From contig NZ_JAMXLR010000025.1 in the NCBI RefSeq assembly GCF_024054565.1, forward strand, positions 1 to 44,758: DNA of 44,758 bases, written 5' to 3'. Of the stretch, positions 1 through 8,046 are shown one piece after another (positions within the stretch are counted from its first letter, which is position 1; every line of letters begins with the position of its first letter). The notes beneath the pieces were generated by a model, which was given only the letters and a program-made list of their open reading frames with translations, searched no databases and was not told the DNA's origin. The stretch is from Aeoliella straminimaris. Its GTDB lineage: Bacteria > Planctomycetota > Planctomycetia > Pirellulales > Lacipirellulaceae. Position numbers and translations under genes: made by a program.

Positions 1-382
1 ATTTGCCTTCCGATTCCACGCCTTGAATCACTCGGTCTAGCCCCGCTGCCAAGCCGGCCGCAATGGTGACGGGCACGCCTCGGGCCATGTCATCCAGCAA
101 ACGTTCTATGCCAGTGAGTGGATACAGTCCACTACCAGCCGCAGGCATGGCCAACGATCCCACCAAAATGCCACCGCCGACGATCAGCAGGGTCGCCGGC
201 CGCTGCCTGGAATTCACCAACGCCCACACCAGAACGCCCAGCGCCGCCGCCCAGGGCATCAACTCCCACGCCACGTTCGACGCCGTCTGCGGAAACGCCG
301 CGATGAGTCCCAACACCACACACAAGAGTGTAATGCCTGTCATCATTCGACGAACGGTGAATCGGAGAGCGAGCATTGTCAT
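1..382 (-). CDS. Partial hypothetical membrane protein (C-terminus outside window)
   Basis: An open reading frame on the minus strand starts at ATG 382 (a second ATG lies at 376) and runs off the left edge with about 127 codons and no stop. The N-terminus is basic (ALRFTVRRMM). It is followed by a hydrophobic segment (TGITLLCVVLGLIAAF, about residues 15-30), a second one (WAAALGVLVWALV) and a third (TLLIVGGGILVGSLAM), so this is an integral membrane protein with at least three spans. The visible end is more polar (ERLLDDMARG). No family is recognised and no function is proposed. The gene diverges from mutY, with about 118 bp between the two starts. Confidence 0.6.
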   Translation of the reverse strand, partial: MTMLALRFTVRRMMTGITLLCVVLGLIAAFPQTASNVAWELMPWAAALGVLVWALVNSRQRPATLLIVGGGILVGSLAMPAAGSGLYPLTGIERLLDDMARGVPVTIAAGLAAGLDRVIQGVESEGK

Positions 383-500
383 ATTCTAACAAGGGAGTAG
401 CACTCCTGGACTGAGGGGCGAAATCCCGCAATTCAGGCTATGCCGCCCGTTGCCCTCGTTGCTCCTAGTCGTTTTTGCAGTAAACCTCTAAAATCTCCGC

Positions 501-1604
501 ATGGCAACGGATGGCACCTTCGAACCGGAACTCACTAGTGCGTGGAAGCAGTCGTTCCGCCGCAAGCTCCTCGCGTGGTACAAGCAGCACGAGCGGGATT
601 TGCCGTGGCGGAAGTCTCGTGATCCGTACCGGGTGTGGGTCAGCGAGGTCATGCTGCAGCAGACGCAGGTGGCCACCGTGCGGGGGTACTTCGAGCGGTT
701 TATGGCTGCCCTACCCACCGTGCACGACCTTGCCGCGGCCGAAGAGCAGCAAGTCCTGCGGCTGTGGGAAGGGCTCGGCTACTATCGGCGGGCCCGCGGG
801 CTGCACGCGGCGGCTAAGGTGGTGTCGAACGAACTCGGCGGCGAGTTTCCCACCTCGGTCGAAGAATTGATGAAGCTGCCCGGCATCGGCCGGTACACGG
901 CCGGCGCCATCGTTTCGATCGCCTACGACAAGCCGGCGCCGATTCTCGAAGCCAACACCATTCGACTACTCGCACGACTAGTTGCCCTGCGCGATGACCC
1001 CACGCGGTCGGCCGGGCAAAAGCGTCTGTGGCAGGTGGCCGAGGAACTCTTGCCCCGCAAAGAGGTGTCGCGATTCAATCAGGCGTTGATGGAACTGGGC
1101 TCGCTGGTCTGCACGCCACGTACGCCGAAATGCGATGCATGTCCGGTGGAGTCGCTGTGCCACGCACGGCAGTTGGGCATCGTCGAAGAGCTGCTGCCAA
1201 CCACCAAGAAGACCACCTACACGGACCTCCGCGAAGCGGCCCTCGTCGTGCGACGTAGTGGCAAGGTGCTGATTCGACAGTGTGGTCCCGAGGAACGTTG
1301 GACTGGACTGTGGGACTTCCCGCGGTTCGGTGTGGAGAGCGAGGGGCCATTGTTCGCCGCACGGGAGCTGGAATCCAAGCTGACTGAAGTAACCGGCATT
1401 CGGGCGTCGCTTGGTCCACTGCTGAAGACCATCAAGCATGGGGTCACGCGGTACCGCATTACGCTCGACTGCTACGAAGCCAAGCACCAGGGCGGACGGC
1501 TGAAATCGAGCAAAGATTCTCCCGCCGTGTGGCTCGCTCCGTCCGACTTGGGGGAGTACCCGCTGAGCACAACGGGACGGAAGATCGCCAAGCTGTTGGG
1601 GTGA
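501..1604 (+). CDS. mutY: A/G-specific adenine DNA glycosylase MutY
   Basis: The 367-residue product is a base-excision repair enzyme of the MutY family, which removes adenine mispaired with 8-oxoguanine. The HhH-GPD core is clear: SEVMLQQTQV carries the family's catalytic Glu (E49), and the helix-hairpin-helix is LPGIGRYTAGAI (about residues 126-137). The 4Fe-4S cluster ligands follow the C-X6-C-X2-C-X5-C pattern (C204, C211, C214, C220). The C-terminal third (from about residue 243) looks like the NUDIX-like domain that reads 8-oxoG. One oddity: the usual catalytic Asp in the LDGNV motif is Glu here (ILEANT, E150). Length is normal. The ATG at 501 lacks a strong Shine-Dalgarno but begins just before the conserved domain. 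Confidence 0.95.
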   Translation: MATDGTFEPELTSAWKQSFRRKLLAWYKQHERDLPWRKSRDPYRVWVSEVMLQQTQVATVRGYFERFMAALPTVHDLAAAEEQQVLRLWEGLGYYRRARGLHAAAKVVSNELGGEFPTSVEELMKLPGIGRYTAGAIVSIAYDKPAPILEANTIRLLARLVALRDDPTRSAGQKRLWQVAEELLPRKEVSRFNQALMELGSLVCTPRTPKCDACPVESLCHARQLGIVEELLPTTKKTTYTDLREAALVVRRSGKVLIRQCGPEERWTGLWDFPRFGVESEGPLFAARELESKLTEVTGIRASLGPLLKTIKHGVTRYRITLDCYEAKHQGGRLKSSKDSPAVWLAPSDLGEYPLSTTGRKIAKLLG

Positions 1605-1746
1605 GCGTGAGGGCCAATGGGTGGCCGGGGGCTTGTCGTCGGTTCCGGCGCACTCCGCCACTCGCCGCACAACTTGCACCCCAGCTTGTGATCCGCGAAA
1701 ATCCGGCCTGATCTGCATCCACCTGCGTCTGTTTCGGTGAACTTCC

Positions 1747-2112
1747 ATGCTCGACAAAAATGACCAAACGACCACTGTCGCCGACCTCAAGAAACTGGTG
1801 GACGAGTTTGTGCGTGAACGCGACTGGTCGCAGTTCCACTCGCCCAAGAACTTGGCGATGTCGCTGGCCATTGAGGCGGCCGAGTTGATGGAGCACTTTC
1901 AGTGGATCGAAGTGGCCGACTCCCGCGAGGTGGCCAATCATCCGGAAAAGCTGGCGGCCGCGGCCGAGGAGATTGCCGATGTGCTGTCGTACACCTTGGC
2001 GATTGCCAACTCGATGGGGGTCGATCTGTCGTCGACCATCCACGCCAAGATGGTGAAGAACGCCCGAAAGTACCCGGCCGAAGAGTACCAGGGTCGGCAC
2101 GGGGGCGAATGA
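1747..2112 (+). CDS. MazG-like nucleotide pyrophosphohydrolase
   Basis: This 121-residue all-alpha protein resembles the small MazG/RS21-C6 (dCTPase-like) pyrophosphatases, which hydrolyse nucleoside triphosphates to monophosphate and PPi and clean the nucleotide pool. The metal-binding pattern ExxE...ExxD is present: EAAE at residues 43-46 and EIAD at 75-78. The FQW following the first helix is typical of this subfamily. The stop codon overlaps the ATG of the next gene (ATGA at 2109-2112), so the two are probably translationally coupled. The exact substrate cannot be read from the sequence. It lies about 140 bp downstream of mutY on the same strand, which fits a housekeeping role, but that link is inference. 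Confidence 0.88.
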   Translation: MLDKNDQTTTVADLKKLVDEFVRERDWSQFHSPKNLAMSLAIEAAELMEHFQWIEVADSREVANHPEKLAAAAEEIADVLSYTLAIANSMGVDLSSTIHAKMVKNARKYPAEEYQGRHGGE

Positions 2113-3218
2113 CCAACATGCGGCTCGCAATTATGGGCGCCAGCGTTCGCGCCGCGGCGTTCTCCGCCCTGGAGGCCGGCTTCGAAGTGGTCGCGGCCGA
2201 CCTGTTTGCCGACTGCGACCTTGCTGCCCGGTGCCCGGCGGCGAAGATGCCACCGGACCCCCACGCGTTTGTCCGCTGGCTTGCCGAGCGGGACATCGAT
2301 GGATGGATGGTGACGGGCAGTTGGGAAAACTATCCCGACCAGATGGAGCGGATGGCCGAGCTGCGTCCATTGCTTGGTTGCGCGACCGATGTCATGCGCA
2401 CCTGCAAACAACCCATCAGGCTGGTTTCGCTGTTCAGTGCCGGTGATGTGCGATTTCCCGAAACCCAGTTTACTCCTCCCCCGGGGTCCGGTTGGCTTGT
2501 GAAAGCGATCTCATCTGCCGGCGGACTGGGCGTCGACGACTGGTTGCCAGGCTCGCCGGTGCCGGAGAACTGCTATTGGCAGCGAAAGATCGAAGGCACA
2601 CCAATCGCCGCGGCGTACGTCGCGGCGGCAGGCTGTGCGGTGCTACTCGGTGTGACCGAGCAACTCATCGACCGCCGTTGGACTCACAGCCAACCGTACC
2701 ATTACGCCGGTTCGGTGGGGCCGTACACTCTCGCCAATTCCAGGCTGGCTGAGGGGGCTCTCGCCATGCAGTTGGCTCACGCGGGAGAGCTGCTTGCCAG
2801 CAAATTGGGCGTTGTCGGAGTTTTCGGAATCGACTTCGTTCTGGACGACGCCGGCGCCGCGTGGGTGGTCGACGTCAATCCGCGGTACACGGCTTCGATG
2901 GAGGTCGTGGAGCGGTTTACCGGGATGAACATCGTTGCGGCTCATGTGGCGGCTTGCACGCGCGGCGAACTGCCAGCCCACCGGCCGGAACCTGCGTGTT
3001 ACGCGGGCAAAGCTTACCTGTTCGCCCGACGCGAGGTGGTGTTCCGGCGGCTACCTGAACTGCAGTTGGCCGACATCCCGCACCAGGGCGATGTCATTCC
3101 TCGGGGCAAGCCCATTTGCACGCTGATAGTCGATGCGGAAGAATATGGGGACGTTCAGCGAAGACTCCAGCAGGATGCGAAGCGTCTCGAGTCGTGGCTG
3201 TTTGCCGATGAGGTGTAG
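2109..3218 (+). CDS. ATP-grasp domain protein (COG2232-like)
   Basis: A 369-residue protein with an ATP-grasp fold, the fold of ATP-dependent carboxylate-amine/thiol ligases. The N-terminus (MRLAIMGASVRAAAFSALEAG) looks like the pre-ATP-grasp Rossmann-like part. The C-terminal half has GVFGIDFVLDD and the hallmark DVNPRYTASMEV, the Mg-ATP binding strand (Asp/Asn). The frame is open further upstream, but ATG 2109 overlaps the stop of the MazG-like gene and directly precedes the conserved start, so I choose it; ATG 2118 is an alternative. Proteins of this type (predicted ATP-grasp carboligase) are known from tetrahydromethanopterin C1-transfer gene clusters of methylotrophs and planctomycetes. 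Membership in that pathway is inference, as no other C1 gene is in the window. Confidence 0.78.
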   Translation: MTNMRLAIMGASVRAAAFSALEAGFEVVAADLFADCDLAARCPAAKMPPDPHAFVRWLAERDIDGWMVTGSWENYPDQMERMAELRPLLGCATDVMRTCKQPIRLVSLFSAGDVRFPETQFTPPPGSGWLVKAISSAGGLGVDDWLPGSPVPENCYWQRKIEGTPIAAAYVAAAGCAVLLGVTEQLIDRRWTHSQPYHYAGSVGPYTLANSRLAEGALAMQLAHAGELLASKLGVVGVFGIDFVLDDAGAAWVVDVNPRYTASMEVVERFTGMNIVAAHVAACTRGELPAHRPEPACYAGKAYLFARREVVFRRLPELQLADIPHQGDVIPRGKPICTLIVDAEEYGDVQRRLQQDAKRLESWLFADEV

Positions 3219-3270
3219 CTCGTCGGTTATACGAAGCTTGGAAATCAGCCTCTAGCCTTTGATCTCACCT

Positions 3271-3753
3271 ATGCGACTTGGAATTGTCAGCGACTCACAC
3301 GGACACACCGATCACACCCGGCCCGCCATCCGGCTGCTTGAAAGCCTGCAGGTCGATGCCGTGCTGCACTGCGGCGACATCGGATCGGGTGAGGTGGTGA
3401 AGATGTTTGCCGCCTGGCCTACGCACTTCGTGTTCGGCAATTGCGACTACGATCAATCGGGGCTGGCAAAAGCCATCGAGGACGCAGGGCAGCACTGCCA
3501 CGGTCTGTTTGGCGATTTGGAGTTCGAGGGCACCCGCATCGCGCTGTTGCACAGTCACGAGCGAAACCGCTTTCAGTCGGTGCTCGACAACCCGGTTTAC
3601 CGGGCGGTCTGCTACGGCCATACGCACGTTGCCGAGAAGCTTGAGCACAACGGCAAACTGGTGCTCAACCCCGGTGCGTTATACCGTGCGGCCAAGCACT
3701 CCATCGCCATCCTCGATGTTCCGCAATGCGAAGCGGAAATTATCGAGCTTTAG
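3271..3753 (+). CDS. YfcE/MJ0936-type metallophosphoesterase
   Basis: The 160-residue protein is a small calcineurin-like phosphodiesterase. All dimetal-site motifs are present in order: SDSHGH (D8, H10), HCGDIG, FGNCD, LLHSH and the closing YGHTH. Length and the simple single-domain layout match the YfcE/MJ0936 family, members of which hydrolyse artificial phosphodiesters and whose natural substrate is usually unknown. ATG 3271 is chosen over an upstream TTG (3259) because MRLGIVSDSHG is the normal family start. It is on the same strand as the ATP-grasp gene, 52 bp downstream, and converges on the acetyltransferase gene. Confidence 0.9.
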   Translation: MRLGIVSDSHGHTDHTRPAIRLLESLQVDAVLHCGDIGSGEVVKMFAAWPTHFVFGNCDYDQSGLAKAIEDAGQHCHGLFGDLEFEGTRIALLHSHERNRFQSVLDNPVYRAVCYGHTHVAEKLEHNGKLVLNPGALYRAAKHSIAILDVPQCEAEIIEL

Positions 3754-3768
3754 GCTCTTTGAGCTTTG

Positions 3769-4287
3769 CTATCCCGCGAGTCGCTGCGTCCAGTTGTCGG
3801 CGTAGCCTTCGTCGTCCTCGCTTTCATAGCGGTACTGCATGACGTAGGCGTCTTCAGTCGAGTCGTCGTAGAAATCACGAAGCACCGCCGTAGCGCGGAA
3901 CCCGCTATCCTTGAAGAACAACTGAGCGGAGAGGTTCGTCTCGCGAACTTCCAGGGAAATACGTGTGCGGCGTTGGCTGGAGAGCTTACTAATCAGTTTA
4001 TCGATCATTTGCTCACCAACGCCCAACCGGCGATACTCCGGCGCAACGGCGAAGTTCAACACGTGTAGACGCGTCTTGTGAAGCTCGTAGATCATAAAAC
4101 CGATCACGCGCTCGCCGTATTCGGCGACCATGCCAATGCAATTGCGTTGGCGCAGACAACGCACGAAGTCTTCCTCGAACCAGGGAAATTCGAAGCTTCC
4201 CTTTTCGATCTGAAGAACCTCGCCCATATCGCGACGGATCATCCAGCGGATGTGAACCCGCAGCTTTTCTTTGCCATGTACTTGCAT
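3769..4287 (-). CDS. GNAT acetyltransferase, RimI-like
   Basis: A 172-residue GCN5-related N-acetyltransferase. The acetyl-CoA loop is in VAPEYRRLGVGEQMIDKL (R/Q-x-x-G-x-G/A type), preceded by strand HVLNFAV and followed by ISLEVRETNLSAQLFFKDSGF, which is the typical RimI-type ending (LEVR..N..A..Y/F....F). RimI acetylates the N-terminus of ribosomal protein bS18 in enterobacteria, but many such homologues have other targets, so the substrate is not certain. The ATG at 4287 has an excellent AGGAGG about 8 bases upstream, which rules out the longer open frame extending upstream. The acidic tail (YESEDDEGYADN) is unusual for the family. The gene converges with the phosphoesterase gene. Confidence 0.82.
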   Translation of the reverse strand: MQVHGKEKLRVHIRWMIRRDMGEVLQIEKGSFEFPWFEEDFVRCLRQRNCIGMVAEYGERVIGFMIYELHKTRLHVLNFAVAPEYRRLGVGEQMIDKLISKLSSQRRTRISLEVRETNLSAQLFFKDSGFRATAVLRDFYDDSTEDAYVMQYRYESEDDEGYADNWTQRLAG

Positions 4288-4654
4288 GAGGGGGGCCTCC
4301 TTCCGTGTCGGCCAGACGAGTTTTGGGTCGGTGGGAGTAAGGCCACCATCCAAGCGGCTCGTCTCCAACTGAGGGCCGCAAGTTAACAAAACCCGCTGGC
4401 GGTGCCAAGCCAGATAAACGCCACGTAAAGCCGACATGCTAGCACCCGAAAATGACGCCGCCAACCAGTTGTAACGACTTTGCGGGAAGTCGGCAAAAAC
4501 GCGGCCTGGCAATTGGCGCACTTCCGTTAAACCCGGCGGCGCGTGCCGATTTTGCGAGGTATCTTTCCACGGCAGCCCATTCTGCCCGACAGAAAGCTGG
4601 TCGCAGTGGCGACCGCTCGCCGGCCCCCTCCGGCTCCTCTGACCGTTTGTACCG
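4288..4654. other. Intergenic region, divergent promoters presumed
   Basis: About 367 bp between the divergent starts of the acetyltransferase and the membrane-protein gene. I see the AGGAGG ribosome-binding site of the acetyltransferase at the left edge. A very long open frame covers this stretch on the minus strand, but it is the antisense of the two genes to the right and has no protein-like composition. No tRNA, repeat or convincing promoter hexamers were recognised. Confidence 0.5.
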
Positions 4655-6511
4655 ATGACCGACCACCCCCCAGTCGACAACCAACTCGGCGATGACAATT
4701 CCGACAACGACCGTTTCAGTGCCTTCCACCGCGAGCAACTGAGCGATCGCGATATGGGCACGGCACGGGCCGAGTACGGAATGCTGAAATGGCTGGTGGT
4801 CGTCGCCCTGGGGGTCTCCTGTGCGGTGGCCCTGGCCTTTAACCTGGCTGATCCCGATTTGTGGGGACACGTCCGCTACGGGCAGGATGCCCTTCGCGAT
4901 GGCCAACTGCACCACACCGCTACTCACACCTATACGGCGGTGGATCAACCGTGGGTGAATCACGAGGTACTGGCCGAGCTTACCTATGCCACCCTGTTCG
5001 ACTGGTTCGGCGACAAAGGACTGCTTGTCTTTAAGTTGCTGGTCGGCATCGCCATCCTGGCGGCCATGGCCTGGGTTGCCGCTCGCAACGGTGTCTGGGT
5101 ACTCACCACGGCAGGATTCCTGCTGCTGTTGGCCAATAACCTGTCGCCATTCTTTACGGTTCGCCCGCAAATCTTCAGTTTCGCCTGCTGCACGATGATG
5201 CTGGTGGTGCTGGAGCTGGCATTTACCGGCTGGTCGCTGTGGTTGCACAATCCCAGCAACGACGGCGAAGAACCGCGCCACGATATCTGCACCTGGCGAC
5301 ACAGCCAGCTTGCGTGGTTGCTGCTGCTGGTGCCGATCGCCGCGGTGTGGGCCAACTCGCACGGCGCTTTTGTCGCGGGGGTTTGTATCGTGGGTGTCTA
5401 CCTCCTGGGGCGATCCGTCGAAGCAATCGTTTATCGTGGTTGGCATTCCGTGCTCGAGGTGGGCGTCCTCGTGTTCATCATTGCTGCGATGTCCGCAGCC
5501 ACGCTGCTCAACGCCTATGGCCTCGAGCTGCATCGCTGGTTGCTCTTGTCGCTCGGTAGCCCGCGTCCGGAGATCGCCGAATGGAACTTGCTGCAGCCGC
5601 AGCAAGTGGTGTTCTGGCCGTTTGTCATCTTGTCGATTGTCACCGTGGCGAGCCTGGCGCTGACGCATCGCCATCGCGACTGGGTCCAGTTGACCACCTT
5701 GGTGCTTGTCGCTTGCCAGGCCGTGATGCACATACGACATATTCCGTTCTTTGTGTTGCTGTGCGGATTTTGGATACCGCCACACCTGCAATCTGCATTC
5801 GTCCACCTGAAGCCCGACACCAGCCGGCTCAACATTCAACGCCTGGGACCTTGGTGGCGTTGGACCCTGGCTGCCGTGCTCGTGGGCCTGATCGGGGTAC
5901 AGGGCAACACGCTCTATGGCCGGTTGGCCTCGCTGCCGGTGTATCGCTCGATGTATCCGGTCGATGCCGTGCAGTGGATGACCTTCAAGGACCTTCACGG
6001 CCGAATGGTCGTGACGTACGACTGGGCGCAGTACGCCATTGCCGCGCTCGGCCCTGAGACCACGGTCGCCTTCGACGGACGGTTCCGCACTTGCTACCCG
6101 CAGGAAGTCGTCGACAAATCGTTCGACTTCCAGGTGGGCGAGAACGATGGTCGCCGCTACCGCCGTGACGATGCTGGCCCCATGAATCCAACCGCCATCC
6201 TCGAACTCGGCGATCCGGAGCTCGTGCTCATCGACCGTCGCTACGAGCATTCCGTGCGGGTGATGCAGGATCAAGCCGCCAGCGCCGATCCCCAGTGGAC
6301 GCTCATCTACCAGGATGGGCTTGCCCAACTGTGGGGCCGGGCAGTCATCTTCGACGATACCAACAGCCATCGCTACCTCGCGCCCAGCGAGCGATTGATC
6401 ACGGACAAGGTGCACCATAGCGCCTTGGTCTGGCCGGCACTTCCCGTCCCGTCGACCTCGAGCCACCTGGCCGAGCGCGACGCCCCTCCGCTTCCTTCCG
6501 AAAACCTGTAA
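4655..6511 (+). CDS. Multi-pass membrane protein, GT-C glycosyltransferase-like
   Basis: A 618-residue integral membrane protein. After a polar N-terminus of about 40 residues there are roughly ten hydrophobic segments up to about residue 420 (for example WLVVVALGVSCAVALAF, LLVFKLLVGIAILAAMAWVA, LLVPIAAVWANSHGAFVAG). A soluble C-terminal part of about 190 residues follows. The first loop has the motif DPDLWGHVRYGQD followed by PWVNHEVLAE. The acidic residues in this loop, right after the first membrane helix, recall the first periplasmic loop of GT-C type lipid-linked-sugar glycosyltransferases, and such proteins are common in planctomycetes. It lies 12 bp before a GT2 dolichyl-phosphate-sugar-synthase-like gene, which could supply a polyprenyl-phosphate sugar donor. 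Enzymatic activity is inferred, not proven by motif. Confidence 0.7.
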   Translation: MTDHPPVDNQLGDDNSDNDRFSAFHREQLSDRDMGTARAEYGMLKWLVVVALGVSCAVALAFNLADPDLWGHVRYGQDALRDGQLHHTATHTYTAVDQPWVNHEVLAELTYATLFDWFGDKGLLVFKLLVGIAILAAMAWVAARNGVWVLTTAGFLLLLANNLSPFFTVRPQIFSFACCTMMLVVLELAFTGWSLWLHNPSNDGEEPRHDICTWRHSQLAWLLLLVPIAAVWANSHGAFVAGVCIVGVYLLGRSVEAIVYRGWHSVLEVGVLVFIIAAMSAATLLNAYGLELHRWLLLSLGSPRPEIAEWNLLQPQQVVFWPFVILSIVTVASLALTHRHRDWVQLTTLVLVACQAVMHIRHIPFFVLLCGFWIPPHLQSAFVHLKPDTSRLNIQRLGPWWRWTLAAVLVGLIGVQGNTLYGRLASLPVYRSMYPVDAVQWMTFKDLHGRMVVTYDWAQYAIAALGPETTVAFDGRFRTCYPQEVVDKSFDFQVGENDGRRYRRDDAGPMNPTAILELGDPELVLIDRRYEHSVRVMQDQAASADPQWTLIYQDGLAQLWGRAVIFDDTNSHRYLAPSERLITDKVHHSALVWPALPVPSTSSHLAERDAPPLPSENL

Positions 6512-6523
6512 CAGCCCATCGCC

Positions 6524-7411
6524 ATGGTCGACCAACAGCAACAGCTCGAACAACCAATCGTCACGTCCGCTACCGGAGAGGCTGCCAGCGACAAGGTGCG
6601 CCAGCAGCAAACTCCCGAGAGTACCCAACGAATGCTCTCGACGCTCGACGCAGCCGAGGCCGGTCTCGCGGCGCTCGAGCTTGATCACCCCGAGGGGGTG
6701 AAGACCGAGCCTCTTCGTCGCACCAAGCTCGCCGTCAGTGTGGTGATACCTGTTTACAACGAGCTGCAAACTATCCGCCAGATCGCCGAGCGGGTGCGCG
6801 CTACCGGCTACGTTACCGAAGTATTGATCGTCGACGACTGCAGCACCGATGGCACCCGGGACGAGCTCCTCGAACTGGAGAAGCTCGAGGGCGTGCGGGT
6901 CTTCATGCATGGTTACAACAAGGGTAAGGGTGCCGCAATTCATACCGCGCTCGCACACATCACGGGCGACGTTGTCCTCGTTCAGGACGCCGACCTGGAA
7001 TACAACCCAACTGACTACGGCCGTCTGCTTGCCCCCATCGAGGCTGGCGAGGCGGACGTCGTGTACGGTTCGCGCTACCTCGGCGATGCCAAGCAGGATC
7101 CTTCGTGGCTGCACCGCCTGGGCAATGCCGCGATTACGCGACTTTCCAACCTGGCGACCGGCCTGCGGCTCACCGACATGGAATCTGGCTACAAGGTGTT
7201 CCGCCGAGCCGCGATCCGCGAAATGGTGCTCCGCGAAAAGCGTTTCGGCTTCGAGCCGGAACTCACCGCGAAACTCGCCCGCCGCAAGTGCCGCATCTGC
7301 GAAGTCCCCATCTCCTACAACTACCGTGGCTACGACGCCGGCAAAAAAATCCAATTCCGCGATGCTGTGCGAGCTCTGTATTGCATCCCCCGCTACCGCT
7401 GGTGGGACTAA
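6524..7411 (+). CDS. Family 2 glycosyltransferase, polyprenyl/dolichyl-phosphate sugar synthase-like
   Basis: The 295-residue protein has an N-terminal unstructured stretch (about 65 residues) and then a complete GT2 GT-A domain: SVVIPVYNE (start of the domain), LIVDDCSTDGT, GYNKGKGAAI, VLVQDADLEY (DAD metal site), VVYGSRYLG, then the DPM1-like ending SGYKVFRR...FGFEPE and NYRGYDAGKK. This pattern is that of dolichyl/undecaprenyl-phosphate mannose or glucose synthases, which load a sugar from a nucleotide donor on a lipid carrier at the cytoplasmic face. There is no C-terminal membrane segment. It lies 12 bp downstream of the GT-C-like membrane protein and probably forms an operon with it. 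The sugar cannot be told. Confidence 0.88.
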   Translation: MVDQQQQLEQPIVTSATGEAASDKVRQQQTPESTQRMLSTLDAAEAGLAALELDHPEGVKTEPLRRTKLAVSVVIPVYNELQTIRQIAERVRATGYVTEVLIVDDCSTDGTRDELLELEKLEGVRVFMHGYNKGKGAAIHTALAHITGDVVLVQDADLEYNPTDYGRLLAPIEAGEADVVYGSRYLGDAKQDPSWLHRLGNAAITRLSNLATGLRLTDMESGYKVFRRAAIREMVLREKRFGFEPELTAKLARRKCRICEVPISYNYRGYDAGKKIQFRDAVRALYCIPRYRWWD

Positions 7412-7483
7412 ACCACCGGCAGTTCCCACCCGTCGCCCCCCTGGCCTGACGGGGGAACTTCGCGCGAGTTTTGGGACAACTTC

Positions 7484-7540
7484 CACCACTTACATTCATG
7501 GGCCCAAAACCTCCGGCGTTTTGGTCCCCCCCAAGTGGTG
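7484..7540. repeat. Imperfect 57-nt hairpin downstream of the GT2 gene
   Basis: The outer arms CACCACTT (7484-7491) and AAGTGGTG (7533-7540) are perfect complements. The inner arms CCAAAAC (7504-7510) and GTTTTGG (7518-7524) are also perfect, with a 7-base loop and GGG/CCC extending them after one mismatch. It sits about 70 bp after the GT2 stop. It may protect the 3' end or end transcription, though no clear U-run follows. Confidence 0.5.
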
Positions 7541-7917
7541 AAACCCCTTGTTTTACAGGCCCGGTCAACTACCGGGTGCGACAAAACCCCGGAGTTGTTC
7601 CCCAGCGTTGTTCCCCAAGCCTGGCCCAAGACTAAACCTGGCCCAAAACTCTGGGAGGGCTCCGGCGCACGTCACTCCTCGCCCGGCATTCGGCTAGCCT
7701 CATTGGCTCAGCTGGCGTGCATTCCATTGGCCCATTTCTGTGTGCAGCCCCCGCCGTACCTCCATTGGATCGCGCCACCGCGTGAGATCAACGGCGAAGT
7801 TTTTACACCTGGGGTTTTGTGGGTTTGGTCCCCTTGGCCTTTCCCCGGTGGTCCAGCCAGGATTCCTCGACCCGCTGGTCAAATGTGCCTTCCATCTTGC
7901 GAGTTCCGCGGCTCGTC

Positions 7918-7944
7918 TGTCACAAATCGGCTCGTTCGTGCGTC
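7918..7944 (+). promoter_or_regulatory. ECF41-type promoter upstream of its own sigma gene
   Basis: TGTCACA (7918-7924), exactly 16 bases of spacer, then CGTC (7941-7944). This is the published ECF41 target promoter signature. It lies about 103 bp before the ATG of the ECF41 sigma gene, predicting autoregulation. Confidence 0.85.
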
Positions 7945-8046
7945 CTTGTAGTTGAGCCGGGCGGTGGCTGCGTGGTTTGCAGCGGTGAATGCGGCTTGCC
8001 GATGGTAGAATCGAGTCCGGGCCACGGAGGCGAGGAGGTGTTTGAC

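Larger units (their letters stand above)
7412..8046. other. Long intergenic region with hairpins, short direct repeats and a sigma promoter
   Basis: About 635 bp without a convincing gene. From left to right it holds a long imperfect hairpin (7484-7540), two tandem near-repeats of GTTGTTCCCCA (about 7587-7620) and two copies of CCTGGCCCAARACT (about 7619-7650). The ECF41-type promoter (7918-7944) lies near the right end, followed by a leader of roughly 100 bases with a GAGGAGG ribosome-binding site just before the sigma gene. Open frames exist here but lack a domain, a start signal and protein-like composition. Confidence 0.55.

Noticed and set aside
4439..7489. A 1016-codon open frame on the minus strand
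   Set aside because: It is the antisense of the membrane protein and GT2 genes, both with clear domains. Its translation shows no domain and a His/Gly/Gln-rich shadow composition typical of GC-rich DNA.
7535..7951. A 138-codon plus-strand frame in the long intergenic region
   Set aside because: Proline- and tryptophan-rich composition without domain, spans hairpin, direct repeats and the ECF41 promoter, and no ribosome-binding site.
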